Shown here in pieces: positions 8,036-18,152 of a DNA stretch of 64,000 nucleotides. Numbering within the stretch: the first letter of the stretch is position 1; every line of letters starts with the position of its first letter. The stretch covers positions 107,082-171,081 of the forward strand of contig JAFUMO010000055.1 in the NCBI GenBank assembly GCA_017482565.1. The letters run 5' to 3'. The DNA is from Bacteroidales bacterium (GTDB lineage: Bacteria; Bacteroidota; Bacteroidia; Bacteroidales; UBA932). Both the position numbers and the translations under genes were made by a program. The notes beneath the pieces are model-generated. The model did not search any database. It was given only the letters and a program-made list of their open reading frames with translations, and was not told where the DNA came from.

Positions 8036-8071
8036 CTGCGCCTTACAGTCATTCTGCAGGGCGCAGTTTTT
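8036..8071 (+). terminator. Intrinsic terminator after aspS-yqeY
   Basis: CTGCGCC (8036-8042) pairs with GGCGCAG (8060-8066), directly followed by TTTTT. It ends the aspS operon before the DUF2027-Smr gene. Confidence 0.8.
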
Positions 8072-8148
8072 GTATATACAGCTTTGCCACGCAAGTTGCA
8101 GATGCAACTGAAAATGGTGCAATGATTATGAAAAAATGAATATAAGAC

Positions 8149-9267
8149 ATGAAGATAGGAGATAAAGTAAGGTTCCTCAACCAGACAGGCGGGGGAATTG
8201 TGGTGGGATTCAGCAGGAAAGGCTGGGTGACCGTAGAGGATGAGGAGGGGTTTGAGATTCCTGTACCGGAGAAGGAGTGTGTGGTTGTAGAGGAGAATGT
8301 GGTGGCCTCCGAGAAGAAGAATATCCAAACAAAGGACGGGGAAAAACTGAATGTTGCCCTGGCCTACACCAAGGCAGGAATGGGATTCGTGTGCACTTTG
8401 GCAAACGAGTGCAACTACAGTCTGCTGGTGGCATATTCGGTTCAGATGCCCCAGGGCATCACCCAGGGCCCGGCGGTATACAGTACCCTTTTTGCAGGGG
8501 AAATACTGCCATACGAGCGTAAGGAACTCTTCAAGTTCGGGAGGGAGGAGCTGAATGACTTCTCAAAGAGGGTACTTGTAAGGGCAATCCCCTTCAAGAG
8601 GGGGACAGGGCTCAGGAAGATTGCCCCTGCCGCGCTGAAACCCGCAATTGAGAAGGATTTCATTCTGGACCCCATGAACCTGCTTAAGGACGGGATGTAC
8701 AAAGAGAATGACTATACTCCATACAAAGCATACATAATTACCCTTGTGAATGAGAATATAAAGGAACTCCCGCTGCTTCAGAATGATGAGGATGAGAAGC
8801 TCAGGCAGGCCCTCAAGGAGAAGTTCCAGGGGGAGGCGGCATCATCTGCAGCAGGCGGACAGGGGAATAGTTTGTCGGGAAGAAAAGATACTTCCGGCAA
8901 GGCATTCATAAACGGCCGGTGGGTTGAGATGCCCAAGGCCAGAAAAGAGGAAATTGAGGAGAAGGCCCTCATAAAGAGTTCTGCTTCGGGGATTCTGGAG
9001 GTTGACCTGCATGCCTCGGCATTGCTGGAGACCACAGCCGGCATGGACAACACAGCCATCCTCAAATACCAGATGGAAAAATTCAATGAGGCCATGAAGG
9101 CAGTGCTGCGCAAGAAAGGGCAGCGGATTGTTTTCATCCACGGCAAGGGGGATGGAGTGCTCCGGAAGGCAATCCTCACCGAACTGAAGATCAAATACCC
9201 TACCTGCAAATGTCAGGACGCCTCTTTCAAGGAATACGGCTACGGTGCCACAATGGTGACGGTGTAA
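8149..9267 (+). CDS. DUF2027 domain protein with C-terminal Smr domain
   Basis: The N-terminus (MKIGDKVRFLNQTGGGIV) is a small beta-barrel-like module typical of Bacteroidota DUF2027 proteins, and a central DUF2027 beta domain follows to about residue 200. A Lys/Glu-rich linker follows. The last 90 residues form an Smr domain with LEVDLHAS, the GxG-like IHGKGDGVLR motif and a terminal TMVTV. Smr domains bind or cut nucleic acid and occur in MutS2 and ribosome-rescue nucleases. The gene lies just before mutS, but a separate -7 box suggests mutS has its own promoter. The biological role is not known. Confidence 0.9.
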   Translation: MKIGDKVRFLNQTGGGIVVGFSRKGWVTVEDEEGFEIPVPEKECVVVEENVVASEKKNIQTKDGEKLNVALAYTKAGMGFVCTLANECNYSLLVAYSVQMPQGITQGPAVYSTLFAGEILPYERKELFKFGREELNDFSKRVLVRAIPFKRGTGLRKIAPAALKPAIEKDFILDPMNLLKDGMYKENDYTPYKAYIITLVNENIKELPLLQNDEDEKLRQALKEKFQGEAASSAAGGQGNSLSGRKDTSGKAFINGRWVEMPKARKEEIEEKALIKSSASGILEVDLHASALLETTAGMDNTAILKYQMEKFNEAMKAVLRKKGQRIVFIHGKGDGVLRKAILTELKIKYPTCKCQDASFKEYGYGATMVTV

Positions 9268-9323
9268 AATAAAGCAAATGTGCTGATTTTTTCTTAATTT
9301 TGCTGGGTGCCAATACAGAAGAT

Positions 9324-11987
9324 ATGACTGACAAGAAGAAGATAGTTGAGACCCCGCTGATGAAGCAGTACTTTGAGGTGAAGGCAAAGCATCCGGATGC
9401 ATTGCTGCTATTCAGGGTGGGTGATTTCTATGAGACATTCGGGGATGATGCAATCATTGCCAGCAAGGTGCTTGGGATTGTCCTTACCAAGAGGGCGAAC
9501 GGCTCGGCGCAGCATGTGGAGCTGGCGGGTTTCCCGCACCACTCAATTGAAACTTATCTTCCAAAATTGGTGAGGGCAGGCTATAAGGTGGCTGTGTGCG
9601 ACCAGCTGGAAGATCCAAAACTTACAAAGAAGATTGTGAAGAGGGGGGTGACAGAGCTGGTGACTCCGGGAATAGCCTACAGTGAGCAGCTTTTGAGCCA
9701 GAAGGAGAACAATTATCTTGGAGCGGTATATTTCAAGGGTGACAAGGGAGGAGTGGCATTCCTGGATATATCTACCGGAACATTCAAGGTTGCCGAGGGA
9801 AGCCTGGACTATATTGAGGTGCTCCTTTCAAACTTTGCCCCCAAAGAGATTGTATTGCAGAAAGGGTATCAGTGCGGTTTCAGAGAACGTTTCGGCTCCA
9901 ACTGGTACATCTCCACAATGGATGAGTGGGCGTTTGTGCCTCAGGCCTGTGAGGACAAGCTGAAGAAGCAGTTTTCCCTCAATTCCCTGAAGGGTTTTGG
10001 TGTGGAGGGGCTCACATTGGGTACAACCGCGGCAGGAGCCATTCTTTTCTATCTTGAACAGAACCAGAATACAGGTGTTGCCCACTTGTGTTCCATTTCC
10101 CGTATAGACCGTGGCAGCTTTGTATGGATGGACCGCTTCACATTCCGCAATCTGGAGATTTTCAGTTCAGCTGCGGGCAATGAGGGAACATCCCTGCTGG
10201 ATGTAATGGATAAATGTGCATCACCGCTTGGGGCAAGGATGCTACGCAGCTGGCTTGCCATGCCGCTGAAAGACCTGCAGGAGATACAGGCCAGACATGA
10301 TGTGGTGGATATCTTCGTAAACCATCCGGGTGCCATAGAGGAGGTACAGGAGAGGCTTTCAAATATAGGGGATATGGAGAGGATTATTTCCCGCGCTGCG
10401 GCAGGGAAGATTGCCCCAAGGGAGATTGTACAGCTCAAGAGAGGTTTGGAACAGATGGAGCCTGTGAAGGAGGTATGCTGCCAGTTGGGCGGCAGTGCGG
10501 CCGGATTGGGGGAGAAGATTCTCCTTTTCAATGAACTGTATGAATTTATCGGGAAGAACATGCTTGCCGAGCCGGCAAATGCCTTTGGCAAGGGTGATAT
10601 AATTGCAGATGGGGTGAATGAGGAGCTGGATGAGCTGCGGAGGATTGCCCGCCATGGAAAGGATTACCTGCTGGAGGTACAGCAGAGGGAGAGCGAAAGG
10701 ACAGGAATTCCTTCCCTCAAGATAAGCTACAACAATGTGTTCGGGTATTACCTTGAGGTGAGGAACACCCACAAGGATAAGGTACCCCCTGAATGGATAC
10801 GCAAGCAGACCCTTGTGAGTGCGGAGCGCTACATTACCCAGGAGCTGAAGGAGTATGAGGAGAAGATTCTGGGTGCGGAGGAGAGGATAAGCTCCCTGGA
10901 GCAGCAGATTTACCATCAGGTGGTGGCTGCAATACAGAAGGAGATTCCGGGGATACAGCTCAGCTGCAGCGCCCTGGCACAGACAGATTGCCTTGTGGGC
11001 TTTGCAAGGCTGGCAAATGAACGTAACTATTGCCGTCCGCAGATGAATGACGGCTACAGGATAGAGATACAGCAGGGAAGACATCCGGTAATTGAGACCC
11101 TGATGGAACCTGGAGAGGAGTATGTTGCAAATGACATTTGGCTGGATAATGACAGCCAGCAGGTGATAATCCTTACCGGCCCCAACATGGCAGGTAAGAG
11201 TGCCCTGCTCAGGCAGACCGCCCTCATTGTGCTGATGGCGCAGATAGGAAGCTTTGTTCCGGCCTCAGGTGCCAGGATAGGTTATGTAGACAAGATATTT
11301 ACCCGTGTGGGGGCCTCTGATAACATCTCCCGTGGAGAATCAACCTTTATGGTGGAGATGACCGAGACCTCAACCATCCTGCATAACATTTCAGAAAGGT
11401 CACTCATCCTGTTGGATGAGATTGGGCGCGGTACAAGTACCTTTGACGGCATGTCAATCGCATGGGCAATAGTGGAATACATACACCAGAGGGGGGAGAG
11501 GGCAAAGACCCTTTTTGCAACCCATTACCATGAGCTCAATGAGCTGGAGGAGATATATCCGCGGGTGAAGAACTACCATATCTCCGTGAAGGAGGTGGAG
11601 AACAAGGTGATTTTTCTCAGGAAACTTTGCCCTGGCGGGGTGGCCCACAGCTTCGGTATCCATGTGGCAAGGATGGCCGGAATGCCGCAGGCTGTGATTG
11701 ATTCGGCCCAGAGGACACTCAGCATGCTGGAGAAGAAGGAGGAGGGGACACACCTGGGAGAGGCACAGGATGGCCCAGCAGTTGAAAAGACAGGGAAAGG
11801 GCTGGCATCCAGGAAAAAGAAGAGCAGTGCGGCAGACAATCTGCAGCTTTCGTTCTTCCAGCTGGAGGATCCGCTGCTGTGTGACTTGAGGGACAGCATA
11901 AAGGCTATGGACATAAACACTATGTCTCCGCTGGATGCTTTTGATGCAATAAGGAAACTGAAAGAGAAACTGGGACTAAAAAAGTGA
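9324..11987 (+). CDS. mutS: DNA mismatch repair protein MutS
   Basis: MutS recognises mismatches and small loops and recruits MutL. The ATG at 9324 (MTDKKKIVETP) is preferred because a TAATTTTG -7 element covers 9295-9302 and the family N-terminus TPLMKQYFEVK follows at once. This gives 887 residues, a full-length MutS1. The mismatch-binding motif is LLFRVGDFYETF (Phe and Glu present). The ATPase has Walker A GPNMAGKS near residue 620, Walker B DEIGRGTSTFDG near 697 and the ATHYHEL block. The C-terminal tail contains a Lys-rich linker and ends in the usual helical dimer region. Confidence 0.98.
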   Translation: MTDKKKIVETPLMKQYFEVKAKHPDALLLFRVGDFYETFGDDAIIASKVLGIVLTKRANGSAQHVELAGFPHHSIETYLPKLVRAGYKVAVCDQLEDPKLTKKIVKRGVTELVTPGIAYSEQLLSQKENNYLGAVYFKGDKGGVAFLDISTGTFKVAEGSLDYIEVLLSNFAPKEIVLQKGYQCGFRERFGSNWYISTMDEWAFVPQACEDKLKKQFSLNSLKGFGVEGLTLGTTAAGAILFYLEQNQNTGVAHLCSISRIDRGSFVWMDRFTFRNLEIFSSAAGNEGTSLLDVMDKCASPLGARMLRSWLAMPLKDLQEIQARHDVVDIFVNHPGAIEEVQERLSNIGDMERIISRAAAGKIAPREIVQLKRGLEQMEPVKEVCCQLGGSAAGLGEKILLFNELYEFIGKNMLAEPANAFGKGDIIADGVNEELDELRRIARHGKDYLLEVQQRESERTGIPSLKISYNNVFGYYLEVRNTHKDKVPPEWIRKQTLVSAERYITQELKEYEEKILGAEERISSLEQQIYHQVVAAIQKEIPGIQLSCSALAQTDCLVGFARLANERNYCRPQMNDGYRIEIQQGRHPVIETLMEPGEEYVANDIWLDNDSQQVIILTGPNMAGKSALLRQTALIVLMAQIGSFVPASGARIGYVDKIFTRVGASDNISRGESTFMVEMTETSTILHNISERSLILLDEIGRGTSTFDGMSIAWAIVEYIHQRGERAKTLFATHYHELNELEEIYPRVKNYHISVKEVENKVIFLRKLCPGGVAHSFGIHVARMAGMPQAVIDSAQRTLSMLEKKEEGTHLGEAQDGPAVEKTGKGLASRKKKSSAADNLQLSFFQLEDPLLCDLRDSIKAMDINTMSPLDAFDAIRKLKEKLGLKK

Positions 11988-12010
11988 CATTAACATAAGG
12001 AGGGGAAGGT

Positions 12011-13276
12011 ATGGTACTGAGACTTATTAAGGAGAGCGTGGCGTTTGCATTTTCACAATTGCAGGGGGACAAGTTCAGGACATTCCTCTCGCTGTTCGGC
12101 GTGAGCATAGGCATCTTCTCAATTGTTGCCATCTTTACCGCCATTGATGCCCTGCAGGAGAATGTAAGGCGTGGCTTTGATACCGTAGGAAGCGATATAG
12201 TACAGGTAAGCCGCTGGCCCATGATGGGAGAGGATGAAGAGGGAAATGCAGACATAACCCAGGAGTTCAAGTGGTGGGAATATATGCGCCGCCCCAACAC
12301 ATCATACGAGGATTACCGTTTCCTCTCCGCAAATTCTACCCTGGGAGAAAACATCAGCTTTTCAATATTCTCCAATCAGACAGCCCGCTATGGCCGCAGG
12401 TCCGTGGCAAATGCCTCAGTAGGGTGCATCACCCGTAATTTCAACTCCATAATGAAGTTTGAAGTGGCCAAGGGACGCTATTTTACTCCCGACGAAGACA
12501 GCAAGGGTACCGCTGTGGCAGTCATAGGGCATGAGATGGCTGCATCCCTCTTTGAAGATGAGGAACCGGTTGGAAAAAGACTGAAGGTGGGTACCACCAC
12601 AGCCACTGTGATAGGTGTGATTGAGAAACAGGGGGAGAGTATGGTGAGCATGGGAGACCTCGACTACAACATATTTGTCCCGCTCAATTTCGGCCGCTAT
12701 ATGGTGAACCCCCGCTGGGCCGACAATTCCATCTATGCCCGCCCGAAGGCCGGCGTAGCGCAGCAGGAACTTGTGGATGAGCTCCGCATGCTTATGAGGG
12801 CCCACCGCCGTCTGGCCCCCGGACAGAAGAACAATTTCTCCATAAGCACCATGGGCTTCATCATGGAGAGCGTGCAGCAGGTATTCTCAATGATAAATGC
12901 GGTAGGCTGGGTGATAGCCGGCTTCTCGCTCCTGATAGGAGGCTTTGGAATTGCAAACATAATGTTTGTGAGCGTAAAGGAGCGCACCAATATAATTGGC
13001 ATACAGAAAGCCCTGGGAGCCAAAAAATATGTAATCATGCTCCAGTTCCTGGTAGAAGCCGCGGCCCTTGCTGTGGCAGGAGGTATAATAGGAATCCTGC
13101 TGGTACTCCTTGGAGTGTTGCTGATACCGGAAACGGAAAGCTTCACCCTCACCCTTTCGGCTGCAAACATCCTCTATGGAGTAATGATAGCCTCAGTCAT
13201 AGGCCTGCTGGCAGGTCTCATCCCGGCATGGTCTGCAGCAAGCCTCAATCCTGTTGATGCGATAAACAGCAAGTGA
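12011..13276 (+). CDS. MacB/FtsX-type ABC transporter permease
   Basis: A 421-residue inner-membrane permease. The first transmembrane helix (LSLFGVSIGIFSIVAIFTAI) follows an amphipathic start. A large periplasmic MacB_PCD-like domain spans about residues 40-270. Three more helices make up the C-terminal FtsX domain, with GFGIANIMFVSVKERT and ending GLIPAWSAASLNPVDAI. Such proteins couple cytosolic ATP hydrolysis to periplasmic work such as efflux or lipoprotein release. No ATPase or membrane-fusion gene is adjacent. It starts 23 bases after mutS, so co-transcription is possible. Confidence 0.9.
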   Translation: MVLRLIKESVAFAFSQLQGDKFRTFLSLFGVSIGIFSIVAIFTAIDALQENVRRGFDTVGSDIVQVSRWPMMGEDEEGNADITQEFKWWEYMRRPNTSYEDYRFLSANSTLGENISFSIFSNQTARYGRRSVANASVGCITRNFNSIMKFEVAKGRYFTPDEDSKGTAVAVIGHEMAASLFEDEEPVGKRLKVGTTTATVIGVIEKQGESMVSMGDLDYNIFVPLNFGRYMVNPRWADNSIYARPKAGVAQQELVDELRMLMRAHRRLAPGQKNNFSISTMGFIMESVQQVFSMINAVGWVIAGFSLLIGGFGIANIMFVSVKERTNIIGIQKALGAKKYVIMLQFLVEAAALAVAGGIIGILLVLLGVLLIPETESFTLTLSAANILYGVMIASVIGLLAGLIPAWSAASLNPVDAINSK

Positions 13277-13468
13277 TTCTTTGTGAAAACCGCCGTTGCC
13301 GGATTCCTTTTGCCTTCATTGTTTCTTAAGAAAAGAAATTGCTGATTTTAAAAAGAGCAATTATAGATTCAGAAAAATATTCCCGTCATTCTTAACTTTT
13401 TCTTTTTCAGAAAAGGTTTTTCAAAAATAATTTGCAACTTGCAGGCAGTGGACATAAATTTTTAAGCT

Positions 13469-14482
13469 ATGGAGAACCGGTTAAATGATTTAGGGGAGAT
13501 TGTAATTTTCAGTAATGAAAATGGTGAAATAGGTGTGCAGGTTGATGCAATTAATGAAACCATCTGGATGAATCAAAAGGGGATTGCGGAACTTTTTAAT
13601 GTAACAGTTCCCAATATCTCGTATCACTTTAAAAATATATTCAATTCAGGAGAACTGGAGCCCGAATTGGTAATTAAAGAAGTTTTAATTACCGCTCAGA
13701 GTGGTGCAAGAGGCCTTTCTCCAGAAAAGGTTAAGTTTTATAACCTTGATGCAATAATTGCTGTCGGGTATCGTGTAAACTCAAAACGTGCAACCCAATT
13801 CCGTATTTGGGCAACCAAAATATTAAGGCAATATCTGGTAAAAGGATTTGCATTGGATGATGAGAGATTTAAAAAAGGGAGGTCGCTTAATCATTTCAAG
13901 GAGCTGATAGAACGAATCCGTGCCATTAGAGTGTCGGAGAGATTCTTTTATCAGCAGATTAAGGATATTTATAAGTTGAGCGAAGATTATGATGCTAAAG
14001 ATGAAGTTACAATAGAGTTCTTCAAGAAAATTCAGAACAAGCTGTTATGGGCAGTTAGCGGTAAAACGGCAGCAGAGCTTGTTTATTATAGGTCCAATGC
14101 AGCATTGCCTTTAATGGGATTGACAACAACAGAAATAGAGGGTATTGTAAGAACTACTGGTATTGGTAAAAATTATCTTTCCGAAGAAGAGTTGTCATCT
14201 TTAAAACTTATCGTCGAACAATATCTGTCGTTTGCAGAAGCCCAGGCTCAGGCCCATAGACCAATGTATATGCAGGACTGGATTACAAATCTGGATTTGA
14301 TTCTACAAATGAACAGAAAAGAGATTCTTACGGGTGCGGGAAAAATATCGGCTTAACTTGCCAAGAAAAGAGTTCGTGAGGTGTTTGCAGACTACAAGGA
14401 AAAGATGAGAATAGAGGAGAAAATCATCAGTCTGAAAGAACTTGAGGCAGATTTGAGAAGCTTTAAAGGAAATGCCTTGTAA
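13469..14482 (+). pseudogene. rhuM: RhuM-family protein interrupted by an in-frame TAA
   Basis: The first 295 codons (13469-14353) are a RhuM (virulence-associated, DNA-binding-like) protein: IWMNQKGIAELFNV, ISYHFKNIF, VITAQSGARG-like and the hallmark YNLDAIIAVGYRVNSKRATQFRIWA are all present. A TAA at 14354-14356 then stops the frame within GKISA. The same frame continues open for 41 more codons (LAKKRVREVF...RSFKGNAL) to TAA at 14480, exactly the C-terminal helix expected of full-length members (about 335 aa). It is therefore a single nonsense change, or a sequencing error. RhuM genes are often mobile and lie in pathogenicity or defence islands; their biochemical role is unclear. AT content is above that of the neighbours. 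Confidence 0.82.
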
Positions 14483-14599
14483 TTAAACAACTTAGGGGGG
14501 GTACAAAATCGTATGATTCTGTACCCCTGAATGTATCAATGTTCCTGACTGAAGGCAGCGTTATTTACAAAAATGAAAAAAATGTTGATTATCTGCAAC

Positions 14600-15535
14600 C
14601 TACACCAGACTCTTCATTATCTGCTTCACGGTTTCCATTTCCTTTACCATTGAGCATATCTGCCCTATCTCTATTTCTCCCTCATCAATATCACCCTCAA
14701 AGATTCCCTTGCGGGCACGCCCTTTGCCAAGATAGGCTGCCATCTCCTCCTTGGAGGCACCGGCCTCTTCCATGCGTGCGGCATTCTCTGTAAATGCACT
14801 GCCAAAGGCCAGGCGGGCAGGGGCAAGCTTCTTCAGGAGCAGTTTTGTGGAACCTTCAGGCATGCCGAGGCAATGTTTCTTGAAGTTTTCGTGGGCAGAG
14901 CTCTCCGCTGATAGGGCAAAACGGGTACCAATCTGCACTCCCTCAGCGCCGAGGGCCTCACAAGCCTTTATCTGGCATTTGAGGGCTATTCCACCTGCAG
15001 CAATCAGCGGCAATGAGGTAGCCTCGCTCACCGCAGGAATCAGGCATAGGGTTGTGGTCTCTTCTCTCCCGTTATGGCCTCCTGCCTCAAACCCTTCCGC
15101 AACTATTGCATCCACACCGGCCTCCTCACACTTGCGGGCAAACACGCTGCTGGATACCACATGCACTACGGTAATCCCGTGCTCCTTGAGGAACGGAGTC
15201 CATTTCTTGGGGCTTCCCGCAGAGGTGAAGACAATCTTTACCCCCTCCTCAACAAGGATATTCATCAGCTCATCTATCTGGGGATACATCAGCGGTACAT
15301 TCACGCCAAAAGGGAGGTCTCTTCCCGATGAATTGCCGGGTGCTCCCGCCTTCAGGGCCTCCTTGCAGCACCTGATATGATGACGGAGATTGTCGGGATG
15401 CATGCTCCCTGCCCCAATGAGGCCCAGACCTCCGTTGAGACTCACTGCACTGGCCAGCCTCCATCCGCTGCACCATACCATTCCTCCTGAAATGATGGGG
15501 TGCTCTATTCCAAAAAGTTCACATACTCTGTTCAT
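14600..15535 (-). CDS. NAD(P)H-dependent flavin oxidoreductase (nitronate monooxygenase/FabK-like)
   Basis: A TIM-barrel FMN enzyme of the 2-nitropropane dioxygenase family, 311 residues. Family marks are the N-terminal HPIISGGMVWCSG, GGLGLIGAG, the VTSAG-type block VFTSAGSPKKW, EGFEAGGHNG with the catalytic-region His, and LIAAGGIALK and EGVQIGTRFALS in the phosphate-binding part. Members oxidise alkyl nitronates or act as enoyl-ACP reductases (FabK); sequence alone does not separate them. The downstream end has little spacer before the rhuM tail. One base separates it from the yfhO-like stop codon, so the two are likely co-transcribed. Confidence 0.9.
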   Translation of the reverse strand: MNRVCELFGIEHPIISGGMVWCSGWRLASAVSLNGGLGLIGAGSMHPDNLRHHIRCCKEALKAGAPGNSSGRDLPFGVNVPLMYPQIDELMNILVEEGVKIVFTSAGSPKKWTPFLKEHGITVVHVVSSSVFARKCEEAGVDAIVAEGFEAGGHNGREETTTLCLIPAVSEATSLPLIAAGGIALKCQIKACEALGAEGVQIGTRFALSAESSAHENFKKHCLGMPEGSTKLLLKKLAPARLAFGSAFTENAARMEEAGASKEEMAAYLGKGRARKGIFEGDIDEGEIEIGQICSMVKEMETVKQIMKSLV

Positions 15536-15536
15536 A

Positions 15537-18152
15537 TTACCTCCTTTTCCTTAAAAACATTGCTCCCAGGCCTCCCAACAGGAGTACAATGAGTATTCCC
15601 GACGAAATCCTTGAGTATATCTCCCCCTTCTCAAATGCAGGCGGGTTGAATGTAAATTCTATCCTGTAGTCACCCTCAGGGACAACTGCCCCCCTGAGTA
15701 TCCAGTTTGCCCTGAAGAGCTCAAGCTGCTGTGGCTCCCCGCCTCCTGTAGGGGTTACTGTAGCCTCCCAGCCAGGGTTGTAATATACCTCACTGAAAAG
15801 GACAATCTGAGGCTTGTTGCTTGAATATTCATAAACCAGCCTGTTAGGGGCGTAGCTCTCCAACTCTATGAAGTTGTTGAGGGACATGTCTGCTACTTCC
15901 TCCCCGCTCTGCCCCCCTTCAGAAGCCTCCTCCTGCTTCAGCTTCTCTGCCATAGCTGCAACCTCACGGGCAAGGGCCTCATTGCCTTCAATGAACTCTG
16001 TTGAAACAACAGCCTGCAGGGCAGGGTTCAAAGCCCCAAGGAATGCTATCTCCCCGTTTGCATTTGATGCAGGGATAATTTCCTTTACAAACCAGGCATT
16101 GCCCAACCTGTAGATGTTCTCCACCGGCGGAACCGAGGACCCTAGGATAATATATTTAGTATTGAGCATGCTCAATACCGGATGGTATCCGAGTGCCTTC
16201 TGTGCATCTGCAATTGTCTGGATATTCCCCATTTCCAATGCAATGTCCTTTATCTCAGGGGCAATGTTATAGTCTATAAGGTCCTGGTAGCGCTGCAGCT
16301 TGGCAGGGCTGTAGCCGCCTATAGTCTTGTGGTGGTAGCTCACATATGCATCATTGAAGGTGTTCACGCTCAGGTCCAGCACCCTGTAGTGAGGGTCTTT
16401 ATCCTGAAGTATGATCTCATCCACAGGACGTTTTGCAAAGGCGTTGCTGAACTCCCTGCGGGTTACAAAATGGGAATCATTGAGGTACCTCTTGTCTGCG
16501 CTCCACAAGTCCACAAGTACAAGGGCTGCAAGGATCATTGCTGCAGCGGCAGGCTTGAGCTTGTTGGACCTCCAAGAGAGGACCATAACCACAAATGCCG
16601 CAACTATGAAGAACACGCTTCTCCAGGCATCTGCCTTGAGCATTGCCGCACGGTCATCCGAAAGGGCAACCGCAATCTCTCCCGGAAGCTGCCCGTCTGA
16701 TGCCGAGATGAAGCTTCCTGCAAGTGAAGGTACAAGGGCAAACAGTGCTGATACACCTGCTGTAAGGCCGAGTGCCCAGTACATCCCTTTCTGCACCCTA
16801 TGCTTCTTGCCCGGGTAATCTTCCCCGAACAGGATTTCATTTGCCGCAAGGACTCCGAGTACCGGTATGAGTACCTGGAGGATTACCAGTATCATTGAAA
16901 CTGTACGGAACTTGTTGTACATTGGGGCCCAGTTGAAGAAGAACTCCGAAACCGGCATGCAGTGGTATCCCCACCCCAGAAGCAGGGCAAGGAGGGAAAC
17001 TCCCCCTATCCACCATCTGATTCCCCCTTTCAGCACAAAGAAGCCGAGAACAAAGAGGAAGATGCTGATTGCTCCCATATACATTGGGCCTGCAGTGAAA
17101 GGCTGCGGACCCCAGTAGAGCGGCAGCTGCCTTATGATCTGCTCAGCCCCCTGGTATCCCCCCTGCTTGAGGGCCTTGTAGGTGTTTGAACTGCGGTCCA
17201 GTTCCCCTGCCGATGCCCCTCCGTTGAAGTTGGGTATCATCAGGTTAAGGGTCTCCTCAATACCGTATGACCACTGGGTGGCATATTCAAGGTCAAGTCC
17301 CTTGCGGGTCTTTTTGCCCGGCTCCGACTGCTGCTGTGCCTCTTCTGAAGAGCTGTCGGGAAGAAGTTCGGTGCCTCCCCTCATTGTATGCTGTGCATAC
17401 TCGTATGTAGGCCACAGGTGGTTTATGTTGGTTGCTATTCCCAGAAGCCCAGCCACAAGGACAATTGCCGATGTACGGAGGAATTTTGGGAAAGTCTTCT
17501 CCTTTATTGCCTTGCAAAGCTGCCAGATGCCATAGCCCACAATTATCATTGCAAGGTAATAGGTTATCTGCGGGTGGTTGGCCTTTATCTGGAAGCTGAG
17601 GGCAAAAGCGAAGAGCAGCGCCCCCCAAAAGGCACATTTGCGGTAGGCATACACAACCGCTGCAAGCACCCATGGCATGAATGCTATTGCCACCATCTTG
17701 GAGTTGTGCCCTACCTGTATAATCTGCATGTTATATGAGCAGAAGGAGATTGCTATTGCGCCCAGGAAGGCCAGATATACATTGCATCCGAATGCAAGCA
17801 TAAGGAGGAATCCACCCACAAGGCTTATCAGGAGATAGCTGGCAGGACGGGCCCCTGTGAAGAGGAGGTCATATATCCCTTTTGTGAAATCCCCTTCATA
17901 AATCACCGAGATGGATGTTGCCGGCATGCCGCCGAACATTGAGTTTGTCCAGAGGGTGCGCTCCCCCGGATTGGCCTTGTTGTATGTAACAATCTCGTTG
18001 GCCATACCCTCCCAGCTGGAAATATCGCTCTGGTTCACAATCTTCCCTTCCAGCACCTGCGGTGCATAGCCGTATGCAATAAACACGAATGCAATTATCG
18101 GAATTGCATACTTCAGAATCTTTTTCCACTCAATATTTTTCATGTCACTCAA
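15537..18152 (-). CDS. YfhO-family polytopic membrane protein
   Basis: An 871-residue inner-membrane protein with about a dozen hydrophobic helices, a large extracytoplasmic C-terminal domain (from about residue 540) and a final helix (ILIVLLLGGLGAMFL) before a basic tail. Diagnostic YfhO features are the WTNSMFGGMPA block near the start, the GGYSPAKLQRY segment, and the Asn/Tyr-rich end (SEVYYNPGWEATV). YfhO proteins belong to the GT-C-like superfamily and in Firmicutes glycosylate teichoic acids; in Bacteroidota the substrate is unknown. The gene overlaps the upstream glycosyltransferase by eight bases, pointing to a joint role in surface glycan synthesis. Confidence 0.88.
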   Translation of the reverse strand: MSDMKNIEWKKILKYAIPIIAFVFIAYGYAPQVLEGKIVNQSDISSWEGMANEIVTYNKANPGERTLWTNSMFGGMPATSISVIYEGDFTKGIYDLLFTGARPASYLLISLVGGFLLMLAFGCNVYLAFLGAIAISFCSYNMQIIQVGHNSKMVAIAFMPWVLAAVVYAYRKCAFWGALLFAFALSFQIKANHPQITYYLAMIIVGYGIWQLCKAIKEKTFPKFLRTSAIVLVAGLLGIATNINHLWPTYEYAQHTMRGGTELLPDSSSEEAQQQSEPGKKTRKGLDLEYATQWSYGIEETLNLMIPNFNGGASAGELDRSSNTYKALKQGGYQGAEQIIRQLPLYWGPQPFTAGPMYMGAISIFLFVLGFFVLKGGIRWWIGGVSLLALLLGWGYHCMPVSEFFFNWAPMYNKFRTVSMILVILQVLIPVLGVLAANEILFGEDYPGKKHRVQKGMYWALGLTAGVSALFALVPSLAGSFISASDGQLPGEIAVALSDDRAAMLKADAWRSVFFIVAAFVVMVLSWRSNKLKPAAAAMILAALVLVDLWSADKRYLNDSHFVTRREFSNAFAKRPVDEIILQDKDPHYRVLDLSVNTFNDAYVSYHHKTIGGYSPAKLQRYQDLIDYNIAPEIKDIALEMGNIQTIADAQKALGYHPVLSMLNTKYIILGSSVPPVENIYRLGNAWFVKEIIPASNANGEIAFLGALNPALQAVVSTEFIEGNEALAREVAAMAEKLKQEEASEGGQSGEEVADMSLNNFIELESYAPNRLVYEYSSNKPQIVLFSEVYYNPGWEATVTPTGGGEPQQLELFRANWILRGAVVPEGDYRIEFTFNPPAFEKGEIYSRISSGILIVLLLGGLGAMFLRKRR

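Noticed and set aside
14498-14527. GGGGTACA...TGTACCCC inverted repeat after rhuM
   Set aside because: The stem is good but neither side has a convincing T-run. It may be a terminator or an insertion scar, and it is not strong enough to list.
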